Assembly: GCA_964035575.1 (NCBI GenBank)
Contig: OZ037860.1
Span: forward strand, 1,512,689-1,576,688
DNA from: Rhynchopus sp. YZ270_cl-10
Taxonomy: Eukaryota > Euglenozoa > Diplonemea > Diplonemida > Diplonemidae
Reading direction: 5' to 3'
Length of the DNA: 64,000 nt
Position 1 is the stretch's first letter, and each line of letters begins with the position of its first letter. Below are positions 22,500 through 33,605 of this stretch, one piece after another. A program made the translations under genes and the position numbers. The notes beneath the pieces are model-generated. The model was not told the DNA's origin, made no database searches, and saw nothing but the letters and a program-made list of their open reading frames with translations.

Positions 22500-23527
22500 A
22501 TGAAGTTGAACATTGCCAACCCCGAGTCTGGATCCCAGAAGACCTTCGAGCTGGACGATGACAAGGCAGTCCAGCGCATTGTGGACAAGCGCGTCGCGCA
22601 GGTATGAGCATAGGGAGTTGTGCTGTGCCCTTCAAGACCCCCCTTCAAGTTCCCCCCTTGTCTACCCTGTAGTGATGCTACAGGGACGTTTACATTGTCA
22701 GTTGTGTTTTGACACCTTTTTTTCCCCTATTGGCCGCAGGGTGCTTGTGTTTCATCCGGGCTGGCATCGTACGTGGGTCAGTCGGAGGTGCCTGCATTAA
22801 TAACTTCACTTTTGTTCCCAGGAGGAAACAACTGGCCAATTCCCTTGTGGCACAATATCTTCATAATTTTCTGATATAATGATAGTTCCTCACATAACCC
22901 ACACCACGATCACCACAGGAGTTCGAGGGCTCCCTCCTCGGAGACAAGTACGAGGGATACGTCTTCCGTATCTCCGGAGGATCCGACAAGCAGGGATTCC
23001 CCATGAAGCAGGGAGTCCTCACCAACAGCCGTGTCAAGCTGCTCCTGACCCGTGGTGAGATCGGCTACCAGGCGTGGCGTGGACGCGCCGGAGAGCGCAA
23101 CAGGAAGTCCGTGCGTGGATGCATCGTGGGAAGCGACATCTCCGTGCTGAACCTGATCATTGTGCAGAAGGGCAAGAACGAGCTGGAGGGAGTGACTGAC
23201 AAGCAGGTGCCCCGCCGTCTTGGGCCCAAGCGTGCCGTGCACATCCGCAAGCTGTTCGACCTGTCGAAGGAGGACGACGTGCGCAAGTACGTGATCCGTC
23301 GTGAGGTTAAGGGACACTCCAAGGCGCCCAAGATCCAGCGTCTTGTCACCGACGTCACCCGCCAGCGCCGTCGCCGCCGTCGCGCCGCCCTGAAGACCCG
23401 CCACGAGTCTGGCAAGGAGGCACGCAACAAGTACTACATCCTCGTCAACAAGCGCTCCCAGATCGCTTCCCAGCGCAAGAAGGCCGCCGACTCCCGCAAG
23501 AAGGCCGCCGCAGAGAAGAAGAACTGA
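22500..23527 (+). CDS. RPS6: 40S ribosomal protein eS6 (RPS6)
   Basis: Small-subunit ribosomal protein eS6, 236 residues, from exons 22500-22601 and 22919-23527 (intron GTATGA...CACAG, 317 nt). The N-terminus [20 protein letters not shown], the core [37 protein letters not shown] and [15 protein letters not shown], and a basic C-terminus are characteristic. The C-terminal tail ([23 protein letters not shown]) is shorter than in animals and lacks the clustered RRxSS S6-kinase sites. The pyrimidine-rich leader (TTTCTTTTCTTCTCCTCCCC) resembles that of many ribosomal-protein genes. The intron has a strong hairpin described separately. Confidence 0.97.
22665..22685 (+). other. Perfect 8-bp hairpin in the eS6 intron
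   Basis: CCCTGTAG pairs with CTACAGGG around loop TGATG. It could be part of an intronic RNA or a splicing structure. The rest of the intron lacks convincing snoRNA boxes. Confidence 0.5.
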
Positions 23528-23842
23528 GCAAAAAAGTCATAAAAAAATGTCAAAACAAAAAAAACAAAAAAAACACTCGTGTTTTTTAAGGTGCTAGGAG
23601 TGCAACATCAATGCTAAAAAAAAGACCCAAAAAACCACAAAAAAAACCAAAAAAACAACAAAAAGCAAAAAATTCAAAAAACCAAAAAAAGCACCACACT
23701 CTCCTTTACCCCACCCTACTCTCCCCCCACCTGCCCTCCACAAACCACAACAGAAACGCTACTCTCCACGACACACCTATGCTGATCACCACAGCATCAC
23801 CCGGTTGTTTCGAGTGAATGAACGCGTACACCCTTTCGACCA
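23528..23842. other. Intergenic, 0.3 kb, A-rich
   Basis: A-run-rich 3' flank of eS6, then the leader of the membrane-lipase gene. Nothing further seen. Confidence 0.6.
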
Positions 23843-26800
23843 ATGAGTGGCACGAACGACACCACCACCACGGACGTCGTCATTGACACGACACCCTATG
23901 GTCATGACGATGAGACCCCTTCACCCGACTGGAACCGTGAGTACACGAAGACAGTCCCCATCATTGAGGCAACACCACCTGCTGCAACACCACTGACGCC
24001 ACCGTACGGGTCTCCGGGCCCGGAGCGGGACTCCTTCTTTGCGAAGCAGGACACAGTACCACAGACCGGGATCAGCACCCCAGGGCACGGCACCGTCTCG
24101 CCACCGCAGTCACACCCGCTTCTGCCCAACGTTGGCAGCGATGCCGACAACGAAGCACCCGCATCCTCAAGCAGGCAGAGCGTGCCTATGGTAGGTCTAC
24201 GCCGTCGCAGCTCACTCTCTCGACGCAACTTGGAAAGCCCAAGGGTCTCCAAGGCACCCAAGGTCAGCTTCCCGGTCAGCGCTCCTGAGGTCACACCGTT
24301 TGTCCCCGAGGTAGAGGAAGGGGAGACCTGGGGCGACGAAATGCAGGATTTTTTGGAGCAGAGGCCACGGAAGAACCACTTTGGGGTGCGACCTCGAGTG
24401 CAGCTGGAGGTCATGCGGGGGAGGACGTTGCGCTTCTTTTTGTCGCTTGTGTTGGCTTCGCTTATCGTCTTTGCCGTGCTCACCTCCTACGGGAACAGCC
24501 TCAAATGGGAGTGTTTCTCCTTCTGTGGCTACTCCTGTGACCCAGACTCCGGTCGTTATGACTTTGACTCTGAACGGCGCAGCCCCTTCTGCACCTCCCA
24601 GATGACCACAGCGTACAACGCCACCTCCAAACAGATTGAATACGTCTTCACCTCTGTTGTCCCTGCAGGGGAGCTGTCGCGGTATCATTTTGACCTTGCC
24701 TTTGGGCTGCGCTTTGTGAGCAACGAGACGGAGGGGCTGGAGAGGTACTTCCCTGAGGAGGAGGTTGAGATGGTGACGACGTTGAGTGTCTTCATCCCGA
24801 AGGACGCGGACGATGCCCGCTACGTGTCCTTGGTGGAGACGGGGGCTCTGGAAGGGGTGTTTTCGTTTCTGTCGGGGCGAAGCGAGGAGCAGTTGGAGGC
24901 TCTGTGGGGGTCGTATCCGATGCGTCTTGCGTACCGTGCAGAGGTGTTGCAGCAGGATGGACTGCTCGGGGGTGCGGTGGTGGACATAGCCACACAGAAC
25001 GTAAGCGGGGGAGGCCCCGCCTTCGACGGTGAGTACATCCTCTTCTCGGACGACCACATCGACATCAAAGGCTTCTCGCACGAAGACGTCGACACACCTA
25101 ACATCCTCGACGACGGCACCGTGATAGCCTCCTACACAGAGTGGGAGCGCATCAGGAGCATCCCCATAGGCACTGATGAAGGCGAATGGGTGTACCAGCT
25201 CCGTGTCCTCGTCGAGGCGCCTACGTACGAGAGCGTCCAAGCGACGTCGTTAGTGCCGCAGTTGGTCACAATGAATCGGTATGATATGTTTGGTACATAA
25301 GCATCTGTTTTTGGTAAAGAAGCGTGATTCGTAATGAACCACTATTTTTTGGGGGGTTTAATTTTTTTTCTCACAACAGACGCTATACGTATACAGTGCT
25401 GGAGGGTGTGCTGCGCCAGCTGCTGCTGTGCTGGACGTTGTTCCTGCTGCCCTACTTTCTGTGGAAGAACTTCATGCGTCCCTCGATGCTTGAGAACTGG
25501 CTGACTGTGCAGATCTGGGAGTCGATGATCTTAGTGCTGCTTGTGTTCTACCTGAACCCGATGTACCTCGGTGCAATGGGGACGCGCAACAGAGAGGACA
25601 GCGTGACGGCACGGAGCTTTGCAGTGTTCGAGGTGTTGATGCCGGCAATCTTCTTGCTGTACACAACAGGGTTTCTGCAGCTCATTCCGTGCAGTATTGC
25701 ACTGAGCGATTTCAGGGTGCTGTGGATCCAGGTGGGGAAGAAGGCAGGTGTGTTTATCCCTTCTGTGGTGCTGTTGGCGGTGTGCCTGGCGTTCACGGCC
25801 GTGGAGATTAAATTTTACAACTTCACGTCGTCGTCGAACCGTTGGGAGGACAACAACCGGCTGCGTGAGTTCACCTTTGGGCTGTACGTGGTTGGGTCGC
25901 TCATTGCGCTTGTGACGTTGGTGGTGGCACGTATCCTGTTGACCCGTGAGAGCTACCCCATGGTGAAGCACCGCATGCTCACGTTCCGCGTCTTCCTTCT
26001 CATAATCATCCCCTGCGCCTTCACCATTGGTGTCGTCTATTTCTACCGCTTCCTGCACCCATACAGAATGAAACGCGTCACGTCCTCCGGGGATAGCATT
26101 GCTGTGGTGCAGATGCTCTCCGTCATCATCCTCACGCTCGGCCATTTGTTCAGCCCTTTGTACTCAGTGCAGAAGAACGCGCCCCCGCCGCCACACACGC
26201 GGAAGTGGCTGACGGAGAAGTGGACGGTCGCGATGCACAAATGGTACTTGCGGTACGGGAAGTCGCTGTACTTCTTCATCACGGAGGACGAGGCGCGTGG
26301 GTTTGAGCGGAAGAACCGAAGACGGAATGTGCTTGCTTCACCGCCACGGAGGCGTGGGTCGTTTTCCTTGGACAATGCACCATTGTCGGACGACGCGCCG
26401 AGCATTGTCGTCGACCCGCCGCTTCACCAGAAGCGCCGTATGAGGCGACGTGGGTCTCTTGCACCCACAGACATCACGTCCGGTACAGGCACCACGAGTG
26501 GGTCCCTGACCGACACCGACGCATCCGAGGTGCTCTTCTCCCTCGACGAGTCAGGCAGGAGTGGTGACGAACGTCTCGCGCACGCAGGCTCGCTCAGCAA
26601 CATGCACCGCATCCCCTCCGCTGCCGTCAGGGAGAACTCAGGGGGTGGCCTCTCGGACGGCGCGACAACAGACGACGCCGGAAGCAAGCGTCCGGTCTCG
26701 ATGCGTGTCCCACAGACGATCGTGCGTGGCCGCAGCAAGCTGCTCAGCAACATCCTCCCCGACACTGTGCCCTCCAGCACAACCGATGGCCGCCTCGATG

Positions 26801-29568
26801 TTCCGTCACAATCCCCTAAGCCGAAGGGCTTGAGCGGCTCTTTGAACCTCAATCTTGACTTCGATTTGGAACGTGCTGAGTCGGAAGGGTCGGATGACGG
26901 GACGGCTGCGAAGTGCTGCTCTCCGGTGCTTCCTGACGAGGCAGGGGGGGTGTTCAAGACCTTGAAGCGCTTTGACAGCGACACGAGCAGCCGGGCCAGC
27001 GCAAAGCTCTTTTCCCCTATGCTGACGGACTTCCACATGAAGACCGAGCAGGGTGGTGTCGAACGCCCTCCCGACTACGCCTTTGACGAGCAACGCGACC
27101 TCGCCGAGTCGATGTCCAGCCCCACCGCCCCAGCAGGACCCTACCGCGTCGTCAAAGACACCGTCGGCACCACATTCCGCCGCCTCTCCCGCGCCCTCCT
27201 CCCCGACGACACCCAAGCCGAAGAGGACAAACAACGTGCAAAGAAGAAGAAAAAGAAGAAGATGAAGAAGGAGGTGTCGGTGCCGATCTTTTGCCTGGAG
27301 TCTGCTGTGGAGTGTTTCAATGCGAGCTGGGCGTCGTACATGCCGGACAGCGAGCAGAAGTACAAGGGGTCTGAGTATTTGAAAAAGAAGTGCCAGGGGG
27401 AGGCTGTGGTGGAGTGGTTTGCGGACTACAGCCGCGTACCGTCTGTGTACCGCAGATCGACCTCCCTGGACGCAGACATGCACCATGCACGCTGTGTGTG
27501 GTTCCTGCGTGGTCTGCAGGAGGCACAGCTGCACGGCATCCCAGGCGGCATCCGTTGGGTCTCAGGCTGGCTCCCTGGCGGCATACGGCGCGACCTGCTC
27601 ATCTCCACCAAAGGCAAGCAGCTCGCCTCACGCATCGAGGCACAGCCCTGGCACTCCTCCTACCACCTCTCCGCCCAAGACGCACAAGCCTGGCGTGACG
27701 CAGCACGCCTCGCAGGACAAGAAGGCCTTCCCTTCAAAGACCTCCTTCGAGACATCACCCGTGTCCTCTCCCGCGTGCAGGGTGCAAAGCTCTTTGTCGC
27801 AACAGAGTTTGATTTGACAGCAGCGTCGTTGACGTGTGGTGAGGAATGTGACGTTGGGCGTGCCTTTCTAGACGGTCAGTTGTGGGTGATGTGCAACCTT
27901 CCAGTGTGCGAGAAGGCGCCGCAGCCGGCACGGCGGAAGAGAACAGTCTCATTTCTGGCAGGGTCGGAGTTTGATGCTGTGGGTGCGGCTGTGGCGGGTG
28001 TGGTGGCGGTGCTGTCGGAGGCTGCGTACGCGCACCGCATCTACTACACTACGTTCCTCGAGGAGATGTGCAATGTCGTCCTGCAGTGTGCACAGTGCCA
28101 CGAAGAAGCCTTTGGTGTCGTGGAGCGCAAGCGTGTACGTGCTGACGGCAAGTGGTTCTACGCCTCCTTCGAGGCGCGTGAGGTCATCACCAGCGGTGCT
28201 GCGTACTTCAAAATGCAGTCAGAAGTAATGGTCGCGGCCCTCGACTTCCTCCGCTGCTGTGGCATCATTGTCGCGGATACCAGTACCCCAGATCAAGGGA
28301 TATCGACAGCGAGTCTGCGTGTCTCGTACGACAGGTCCGTGTGGGTGTTGGTGTTGAAGAAGGCCTTCGCAGTGACGTCTGCTATGGCGAATGCGAACGC
28401 AGAGACACCGCCGCACGACATAAACACATTCCGTCGTGCGCTGCTTGCGCCGCATGCGCAGCCCTCTGCAGGGATACGTGTGAAGGGCTTCCTTGCAGGC
28501 GTGGCGGCAAACCAGATGGTGCAGCGCTTCGTGCTGACCCCCACAGCACCCCTCTACGAAGGCGGCAAGGAGGCGATCCACATTGAGTACTACGGCTACA
28601 AGCTTGAGGCTGTCATCGAGAACGCAGAGTTCGAGCTCAAAGCGATCATCGCAAGCAGCCCCGAGCGTGTCGTTGTGTCGTTCCGCGGGACGGACAACGT
28701 GTCGAACGCGATGATTGACATCAATATGTGTCCAGGGGGGTTCATTGCGCATGAAGGCTGGGCCGGGCTGGTGGGTGGTGTGCAGAAGATACGGAGCAAT
28801 GTGAAGAGCTGCTTCTGTTGCTCTAAGGAGAAGGACTCGCAGGGGAATTGCTTCACGAAGGCACATCGCAAAGTGTTCGGGAACGCCCCTGAGGTGCACC
28901 TTGGGTTTTTACAGGCTTGGCAGTCTTTGGAACGTGCGGTGTTTCATGCGGTCCGCAACATTGCACCTGTGGACGACACACGCCCTTTGTTTTTTACGGG
29001 GCACTCTTTGGGGGGGGCATTGGCGCAGATCGCTGCGTACTACTGCACGTGGAAGCTGTACGACTTCAAGAAGAAGGTGAAGGTGTATGCGTTTGCGTGC
29101 CCGCGGGTTGGGAACTTCAACTTCAAGGTCGCATATGAGGCTGTGGTGCCTGAGACCTTTCGTGTCAACATCAATGGCGATCCGTTCACAAATGTGCCAC
29201 CCAGCTGTGGTCGAGTACGCTACTTTCACTGCGGCACAGAGGTGCACCTTGGCCGCCACCCCCGTGCCTGCTGGACAGTAGATCCCACCTGGCTTGACGT
29301 GGGTGCCATCCCCATGCCACGTCCACACTCCCACCTCATGAACGAACTCAAGAAGGCGCTCAACCTGATGGTTCTCAGGTTCAACACAAATGCACACTAC
29401 TACAACCGAGCGCTCCTGCCCTCGAAGGAGGACGACAGTACACAGCGCAGCATTAACGACGTTGAGACCGAAGAGTCGTCTGCATACGAATGGCCCTGGG
29501 TGCGGGTGTCTCGCCCAGACGTCACAGGGGTTGACGAGAGCGAGCACACAGGGTCCACAGCCGGATGA
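23843..29568 (+). CDS. Multi-pass membrane protein fused to a class-3 lipase
   Basis: About 1874 residues from exons 23843-25278 and 25380-29568 (intron GTATGA...AACAG, phase 2, rejoining as NR-RYTYTV). Residues 1-195 are disordered and Pro/Ser-rich. A first membrane helix (FFLSLVLASLIVFAVLTSYG) lies at about 197-217. Then comes a lumenal or extracellular domain of about 250 residues with Cys pairs (CFSFCGYSC). Seven hydrophobic helices follow between about 485 and 745, an arrangement like GOST/TMEM181-type proteins (inference). Residues about 745-1110 are disordered with a Lys run. The C-terminal third ends in a Lipase_3 alpha/beta-hydrolase: VVVSFRGTDN oxyanion region, nucleophile elbow GHSLGG (Ser about 1687), Asp in NGDPFTNVPP (about 1745) and His in PHSHLM (about 1796). 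All three catalytic residues are present, so it is probably an active membrane-tethered acylglycerol lipase, diacylglycerol-lipase-like in plan. Confidence 0.9.
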
Positions 29569-29809
29569 GGGGGGTTTTTTTGCAGTATTGGGTGTGCTGG
29601 TCTAGGCTATCTGAATGACAGCAGCTTTTCATAAAATAGAAACTACCCGACTGTTCAGAAGGCATTGGCGCAGATTTGTTGATTCAACACAATTTAAAAA
29701 AACCAAAAACAAATGCCAGCAAGTTTCAACAACTGTTCAACACACGAGACTCGTCTTACCAAGACGAGCTTTATGATGTAGCGAAGTTAGAGGGTGGGGG
29801 TTTTTGTAG

Positions 29810-29852
29810 GTGACTGAGCACGAGGCTTATGCTCAACTTATAAGTTTTTTTG
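29810..29852 (+). repeat. Hairpin element, type A, short loop
   Basis: Stem TGAGC (29815-29819), loop ACGAG, GCTTA (29825-29829), with one G-T pair; then TGCTCAACTTATAAGTTTTT. Confidence 0.75.
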
Positions 29853-30105
29853 TTTTGTTTTTGTTTTTGCTCGAACGTACGCAGAAATGTGTGTTTATTT
29901 TTTCTCTGATATGAGTGTACCTTGTATCATTCTTTGGTTTTGATGCTCTCATGATGTGTTGGCCGTGACACATCTTATCAAGCTTGTTTTATTGCAAGGT
30001 GGTCCTGAATCGTTGGGACGCCTTTTCCGCTTCAGCTTTCCGCATAGGGGTTATGATAGGCGAGTAAGTCTATGGTGCTTGGTCAGAGGTTATTTGGTCA
30101 CCTTA

Positions 30106-30170
30106 TTTGCACCGGTCATGTGAGGTACAGTGTCACGAGATGGTTTTTTGTATTTCAAGTCAAATTATTT
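30106..30170 (+). repeat. Hairpin element, type C
   Basis: GCACCGGTCATGTGAGGTAC, then AGTGTCACGAGATGG and TTGTATTTCAAGTCAA. The GCACCGGTC-GT lead-in is shared with the copy near 35,155. Confidence 0.7.
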
Positions 30171-30510
30171 TATTAGCAGGAGTGCTATCCGGGGTCTTGG
30201 TAACGTCTTCATCGCCTTGATTCAGTTGTTGTGCACGTGATGTCCAAACACGGCGTCTAATATGCCTGTTTTACAGTGTATTTTTGTTAAATTTACGCAC
30301 AGTAGTATGCTTATCCAACTTTTTACATTTTTCTTTTTCCTTTTTTCCTTACACTCCAGGGTTTCGATATAACCCACGGAGTGTCAATGCCTTGCGTCCC
30401 AGATACGTTTTTTTTTGTTTTGTTTTTGTTTTTGTCAGCAATCATCACAAACCTCCATAGGTAGCGTTACATGACTTCGTTGGCCCCGTCCATTGATTTG
30501 TTTTTCTCTC

Positions 30511-30550
30511 AAGGTGACTAAGCACGAGGCTTAGTATCATTTTTATTTTT
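30511..30550 (+). repeat. Hairpin element, type A, short loop
   Basis: AAGGTGA, perfect stem CTAAGC (30518-30523), loop ACGAG, GCTTAG (30529-30534), then TATCATTTTTATTTTTT. Confidence 0.8.
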
Positions 30551-30819
30551 TATCTTTTCAAGACTTAGTGTATCCGTGTACAACAAATTAAAAAAAACCA
30601 AACAAAAAACCGAAGGCGTAGCAAAACACATTGCGTAGGTACAGCAGGGAGGGAGGGAGGGGAGCACGCCGCTTTTTGATATAAAAAAAATCTGCAAAAA
30701 AGTTTGAAAAACCTCCCCACTTTTTTCCTCCTCCTCCTTTCCCACCCCCTCATCCCCCACTTCCACGTTTAGCTATCCCTTAACCTTTTTAACCTTTTGC
30801 TAACTTAGTTTCAACAACC

Positions 30820-31563
30820 ATGAGCATTTCTGCGATCCACAGTGAGAGCGGTGCGTCGTGCACTGTAGAATTTCATAGCGACGACACGGTTCTGGGGCTG
30901 AAGACACGCATCTGTGAAGAACTCTTTGCAGGCACACTCCGGGCCAGCACCGTGGCCCTGCACATACGGCATACACAGGAGGGGGTGGGGGCTGATGCGG
31001 ATGCGCTGAGCTCCTCTGTTCTCTGCTCTGGAGACACTGTCACAATAACCAGCCTAGCAACCGACAAAGAGCGTGCTAGCCGTGCCTCTGCCATCCTCGA
31101 CATCTACAAAGCGCACGGCTCCGTCATGGTCTCCGACAACGACTACGCAAGCGAAGAAAGCATTCTGAAGTCCTGCATCGCGCTCGACCCTCTCCTCGCC
31201 GAAGCGTATCTGCAGCTTGCCAGCTGCCTCGACTTCTGCCAGCAAACGACCCTCGAGGATGGGCGGGTCATGACAAGCAAGGAACTCATCCTCAGAAGTA
31301 TTTCCCTTCAGCCCACGGCAGAGGCCTTTGGCCGTCTCAGTGTTTTTGTGCGTGATGGGGAGGAGATCACGCTTGAAGATGGCACAGCATTAAGCAGACA
31401 AGACATCCTCGCAGCGGCAGGCGCCTTTGGGACAAGCGACATCAACCTCGGAGGAACGTCATTCAGACACACCGGAGCAAAACGCTTTTCCCGGAATAAT
31501 GGATCAAAAAGCAAAAGCAAGAAGTCGCGGCCCTCAAACAGACGTTCAGGTCCCGCGCTGTGA
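30820..31563 (+). CDS. Ubiquitin-like N-terminus plus TPR-like repeats
   Basis: A 247-residue protein. Residues about 1-80 have the pattern of a ubiquitin-like fold (SGASCTVEFHSDDTVLGLKTRICEELF; then a strand SGDTVTITSL). Residues about 85-200 contain two or three repeats of TPR-like helices: SILKSCIALDPLLAEAYLQLASCL and LILRSISLQPTAEAFGRLSVFV, each followed by a LEDG(R/T)-x-(M/L)S(K/R)-(E/Q) hairpin (TLEDGRVMTSKELI and TLEDGTALSRQDIL). The C-terminus is basic and Ser-rich (KSKSKKSRPSNRRS), possibly nuclear. There is no Gly-Gly end, so the ubiquitin-like part is an integral domain rather than a modifier. Single exon; start in AACAACCATG. Function unknown. Confidence 0.82.
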   Translation: MSISAIHSESGASCTVEFHSDDTVLGLKTRICEELFAGTLRASTVALHIRHTQEGVGADADALSSSVLCSGDTVTITSLATDKERASRASAILDIYKAHGSVMVSDNDYASEESILKSCIALDPLLAEAYLQLASCLDFCQQTTLEDGRVMTSKELILRSISLQPTAEAFGRLSVFVRDGEEITLEDGTALSRQDILAAAGAFGTSDINLGGTSFRHTGAKRFSRNNGSKSKSKKSRPSNRRSGPAL

Positions 31564-31696
31564 GTTGTGATCGGGGGGGCAGGGTGAAGGGGGGCAGGGG
31601 AAGGGGAGGGGGGAGTGTGTGGGGTTTTTTTCAGAACCTGAGAGGTTGGCGAGCTCTATTTGTTAGGTTGTTTCTTTCACCCAAGTGTTTTTTCTA

Positions 31697-31737
31697 AGAT
31701 GGGTGTGCACGAGAGGCACATTATCTTGCTTTTTGTT
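31697..31737 (+). repeat. Hairpin element, type B
   Basis: Perfect stem TGTGC (31704-31708), loop ACGAGAG, GCACA (31716-31720), then TTATCTTGCTTTTTG. It has the same loop as type A but an entirely different stem. Confidence 0.8.
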
Positions 31738-31892
31738 TTCGGGAGTGTTTTTAGTGAAATAAAAGGCGGGTTTATTTTTCGGAATGCGCCTTTTTTTTTG
31801 TTGATGGTGTCCATGCAACACATTCAACTTTGTTTTTTTTAGAGAAATTTTTGGGAAAAAAAACTGTTTGATGATGCACAACAGTGAAGGGA

Positions 31893-31987
31893 ATGCCTTG
31901 ACTTGTGGTTTTAGTTTTGGTTCTTTGGTACTTCGTGGGTGCACCGTTGGTCGACAAACCACGAAGTAAAATCACAAGGCAAGTCAT
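31893..31987. repeat. Inverted repeat around TACTTCGTGG
   Basis: CTTGACTTGTGGTTTTA...TACTTCGTGG is mirrored by CCACGAAGTA...TAAAATCACAAG-CAAG. The imperfect arms could form a long hairpin of about 90 nt. Origin unknown; it resembles a small inverted-repeat element. Confidence 0.55.
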
Positions 31988-32173
31988 TTACTTCATCGTC
32001 GTGGGGTGACGATATGTTTTTTTTTGGCAAGCGACCGTTCCAAAAAGAAGAAAAATGTAACAAGGCAAAGTCCATTTCTCTCAATAATCAATCCCTTTGT
32101 GCAGTTTCTTTTTGGAACCGGCGAACCCAACAAAACACTATCACGATCAAATATGACAACAGCTTTTTTTAAA

Positions 32174-32222
32174 AAGGTGAATCCGCATGAGAGGCAGAGG
32201 TTCATCTCACACAAACCCTTTT
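32174..32222 (+). repeat. Hairpin element, degenerate type A
   Basis: AAGGTGAATCCGCATGAGAG, then GCAGAGGTTCATCTCACACA and AACCC. The second stem GGTT/AACC is kept. Confidence 0.65.
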
Positions 32223-32281
32223 TTTTTCTTCTGGGAGTCCTTTTTTTGGAGCGGTGTGGATCATCTTTACACATTCTCTCC

Positions 32282-32325
32282 ATTTTTGTGCGTACGAGAG
32301 GCACATTCATCAGTCAAGTATGCTC
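32282..32325 (+). repeat. Hairpin element, type B
   Basis: TGTGCGT, loop ACGAGAG, GGCACA, then TTCATCAGTCAAG. The stem has one mismatch. Confidence 0.65.
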
Positions 32326-32640
32326 TTTCTTTTGCATCCAGGAAGACGTACTCGGGCGCGATGCTGGAAAATTAACTTGCAAACACCTATCTTTCCCACG
32401 TCTGTCGTATGCACTTTCTCAGCGGTGGTCAGCTATCTTCGCCACCGGAAACAAAACAAAACAAAAAAAAGTATTTTTTAGTGTCAATTTTCATCTTTCA
32501 AACAAGGATCGTAAGTGTGTCTCTAGGTTTGCTGGATTATTCTAGCAAAGCATATGCACTCTAGTTTGTTAGACACTAGAAATACTCTCTTCTTGTCACA
32601 TTTTCTGTTTTATTTATTTTTGCCTTGCTCTTTTTTAAGC

Positions 32641-32682
32641 TGTGTATGCACGTGAGGTATATTCATCTTTCAACCTTTTTCC
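32641..32682 (+). repeat. Hairpin element, type B, changed stem
   Basis: Stem TATGC (32645-32649), loop ACGTGAG, GTATA (32657-32661), one G-T pair; then TTCATCTTTCAACCTTTTT. Confidence 0.75.
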
Positions 32683-33377
32683 ATCGCCATGGGACTTGCA
32701 CACATGGCCGTGGGGTTTCTCCCCCCCTTTTTTTTTGACGACAAAAGTCGAAACGACAGTACGACATCTGCTTACATTTCCTAGCCAAGAGCAGGACTGC
32801 TGTATACGTTTTGTTGCTTTTGTCAATAGTAGTGGGGCTTTGTTTGACTTGGATGCACAACGTGAGCGTTCTCCACGCCCCTGCAAACGACGGGTACAGT
32901 GCAGTGTGTGTTCGCTCTGCGACGTCTCTCCTCTCGGCACACTGCTGTGTGGTATTGCAAGCACCATTTGCAAAATGACACAAAAAAAAAGAAAGACACC
33001 CCCCCGCCAATACTGTGCTGTGCACCCAAGCTAACACCCCATCCCTTGCTTACAAAAAAAAACTTCTTTTTATTTTAAGGGGATACTTTCACAAGATTGT
33101 GCAATTCTATCCCAATGATTCAAAACAAAAAAAGTCACCACCTTTTCCCCTCTCACCTTTGACAACCCTCAGCAAATCATTGCATATATTTTCAGTTGTT
33201 TTGTTATTCACCTACTTCATATTCTTGGTCACATAAGACTGGCACCCAAACAGCCAATCGCAAAAACTGCACGGGATGGGTTATCAGTCAGTCAGGGTTT
33301 TTCTGATACAAAACTACGTTTCAAAACCCTCCCACAGACACCCTCCTTCCTTCTGTCCCCCCACCCATAGACCTCAG

Positions 33378-33605
33378 ATGTTGTCCACTGAGGCAATCGA
33401 TGCCCTGAGGCCGCCCATTCTGGCCCTCTTGTGTGTCCTGCTTGTCATCGCCTTCGTCGCCTTCAACACGCCTCTCAAAGGCATCGCGCGCGCAGGGGAC
33501 TACTACTTAAAGCAGAGCACAGCAATACCATACGACCTGTCGCACCCAGCATGGCTGCGCGAGGAGGAGCGCAAGATGTTCTGTGGAGACAACCGGGATG
33601 CGTAG
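33378..33605 (+). CDS. Small single-pass membrane protein, 75 residues
   Basis: The start is the ATG in ACCTCAGATG just after a likely leader. Residues about 13-32 (PILALLCVLLVIAFVAFNTP) form one membrane helix, followed by a polar C-terminus ending PAWLREEERKMFCGDNRDA. Codon use looks like the host genes and the frame is bounded by a proper stop. It may be a small organelle-complex or ER membrane subunit, but I do not recognise it. Confidence 0.6.
   Translation: MLSTEAIDALRPPILALLCVLLVIAFVAFNTPLKGIARAGDYYLKQSTAIPYDLSHPAWLREEERKMFCGDNRDA

Larger units (their letters stand above)
29569..30819. other. Intergenic, 1.25 kb, with three hairpin elements
   Basis: No coding region seen. Type A elements lie at 29810 and 30511, and a type C element at 30106. 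The remainder is T-rich. Confidence 0.6.
31564..33377. other. Intergenic, 1.8 kb, with several hairpin elements
   Basis: No gene seen. Hairpin-element copies lie at 31697, 32174, 32282 and 32641. An inverted pair occurs near 31,893-31,987, where CCTTGACTTGTGGTTTTA is echoed by TAAAATCACAAGGCAAG. The rest is homopolymer-rich. Confidence 0.55.

Noticed and set aside
22602-22918. C/D-box snoRNA in the eS6 intron
   Set aside because: A GTGATG and several CTGA/TGAT strings exist, but there is no terminal stem with properly spaced C and D boxes. Only the hairpin is reported.
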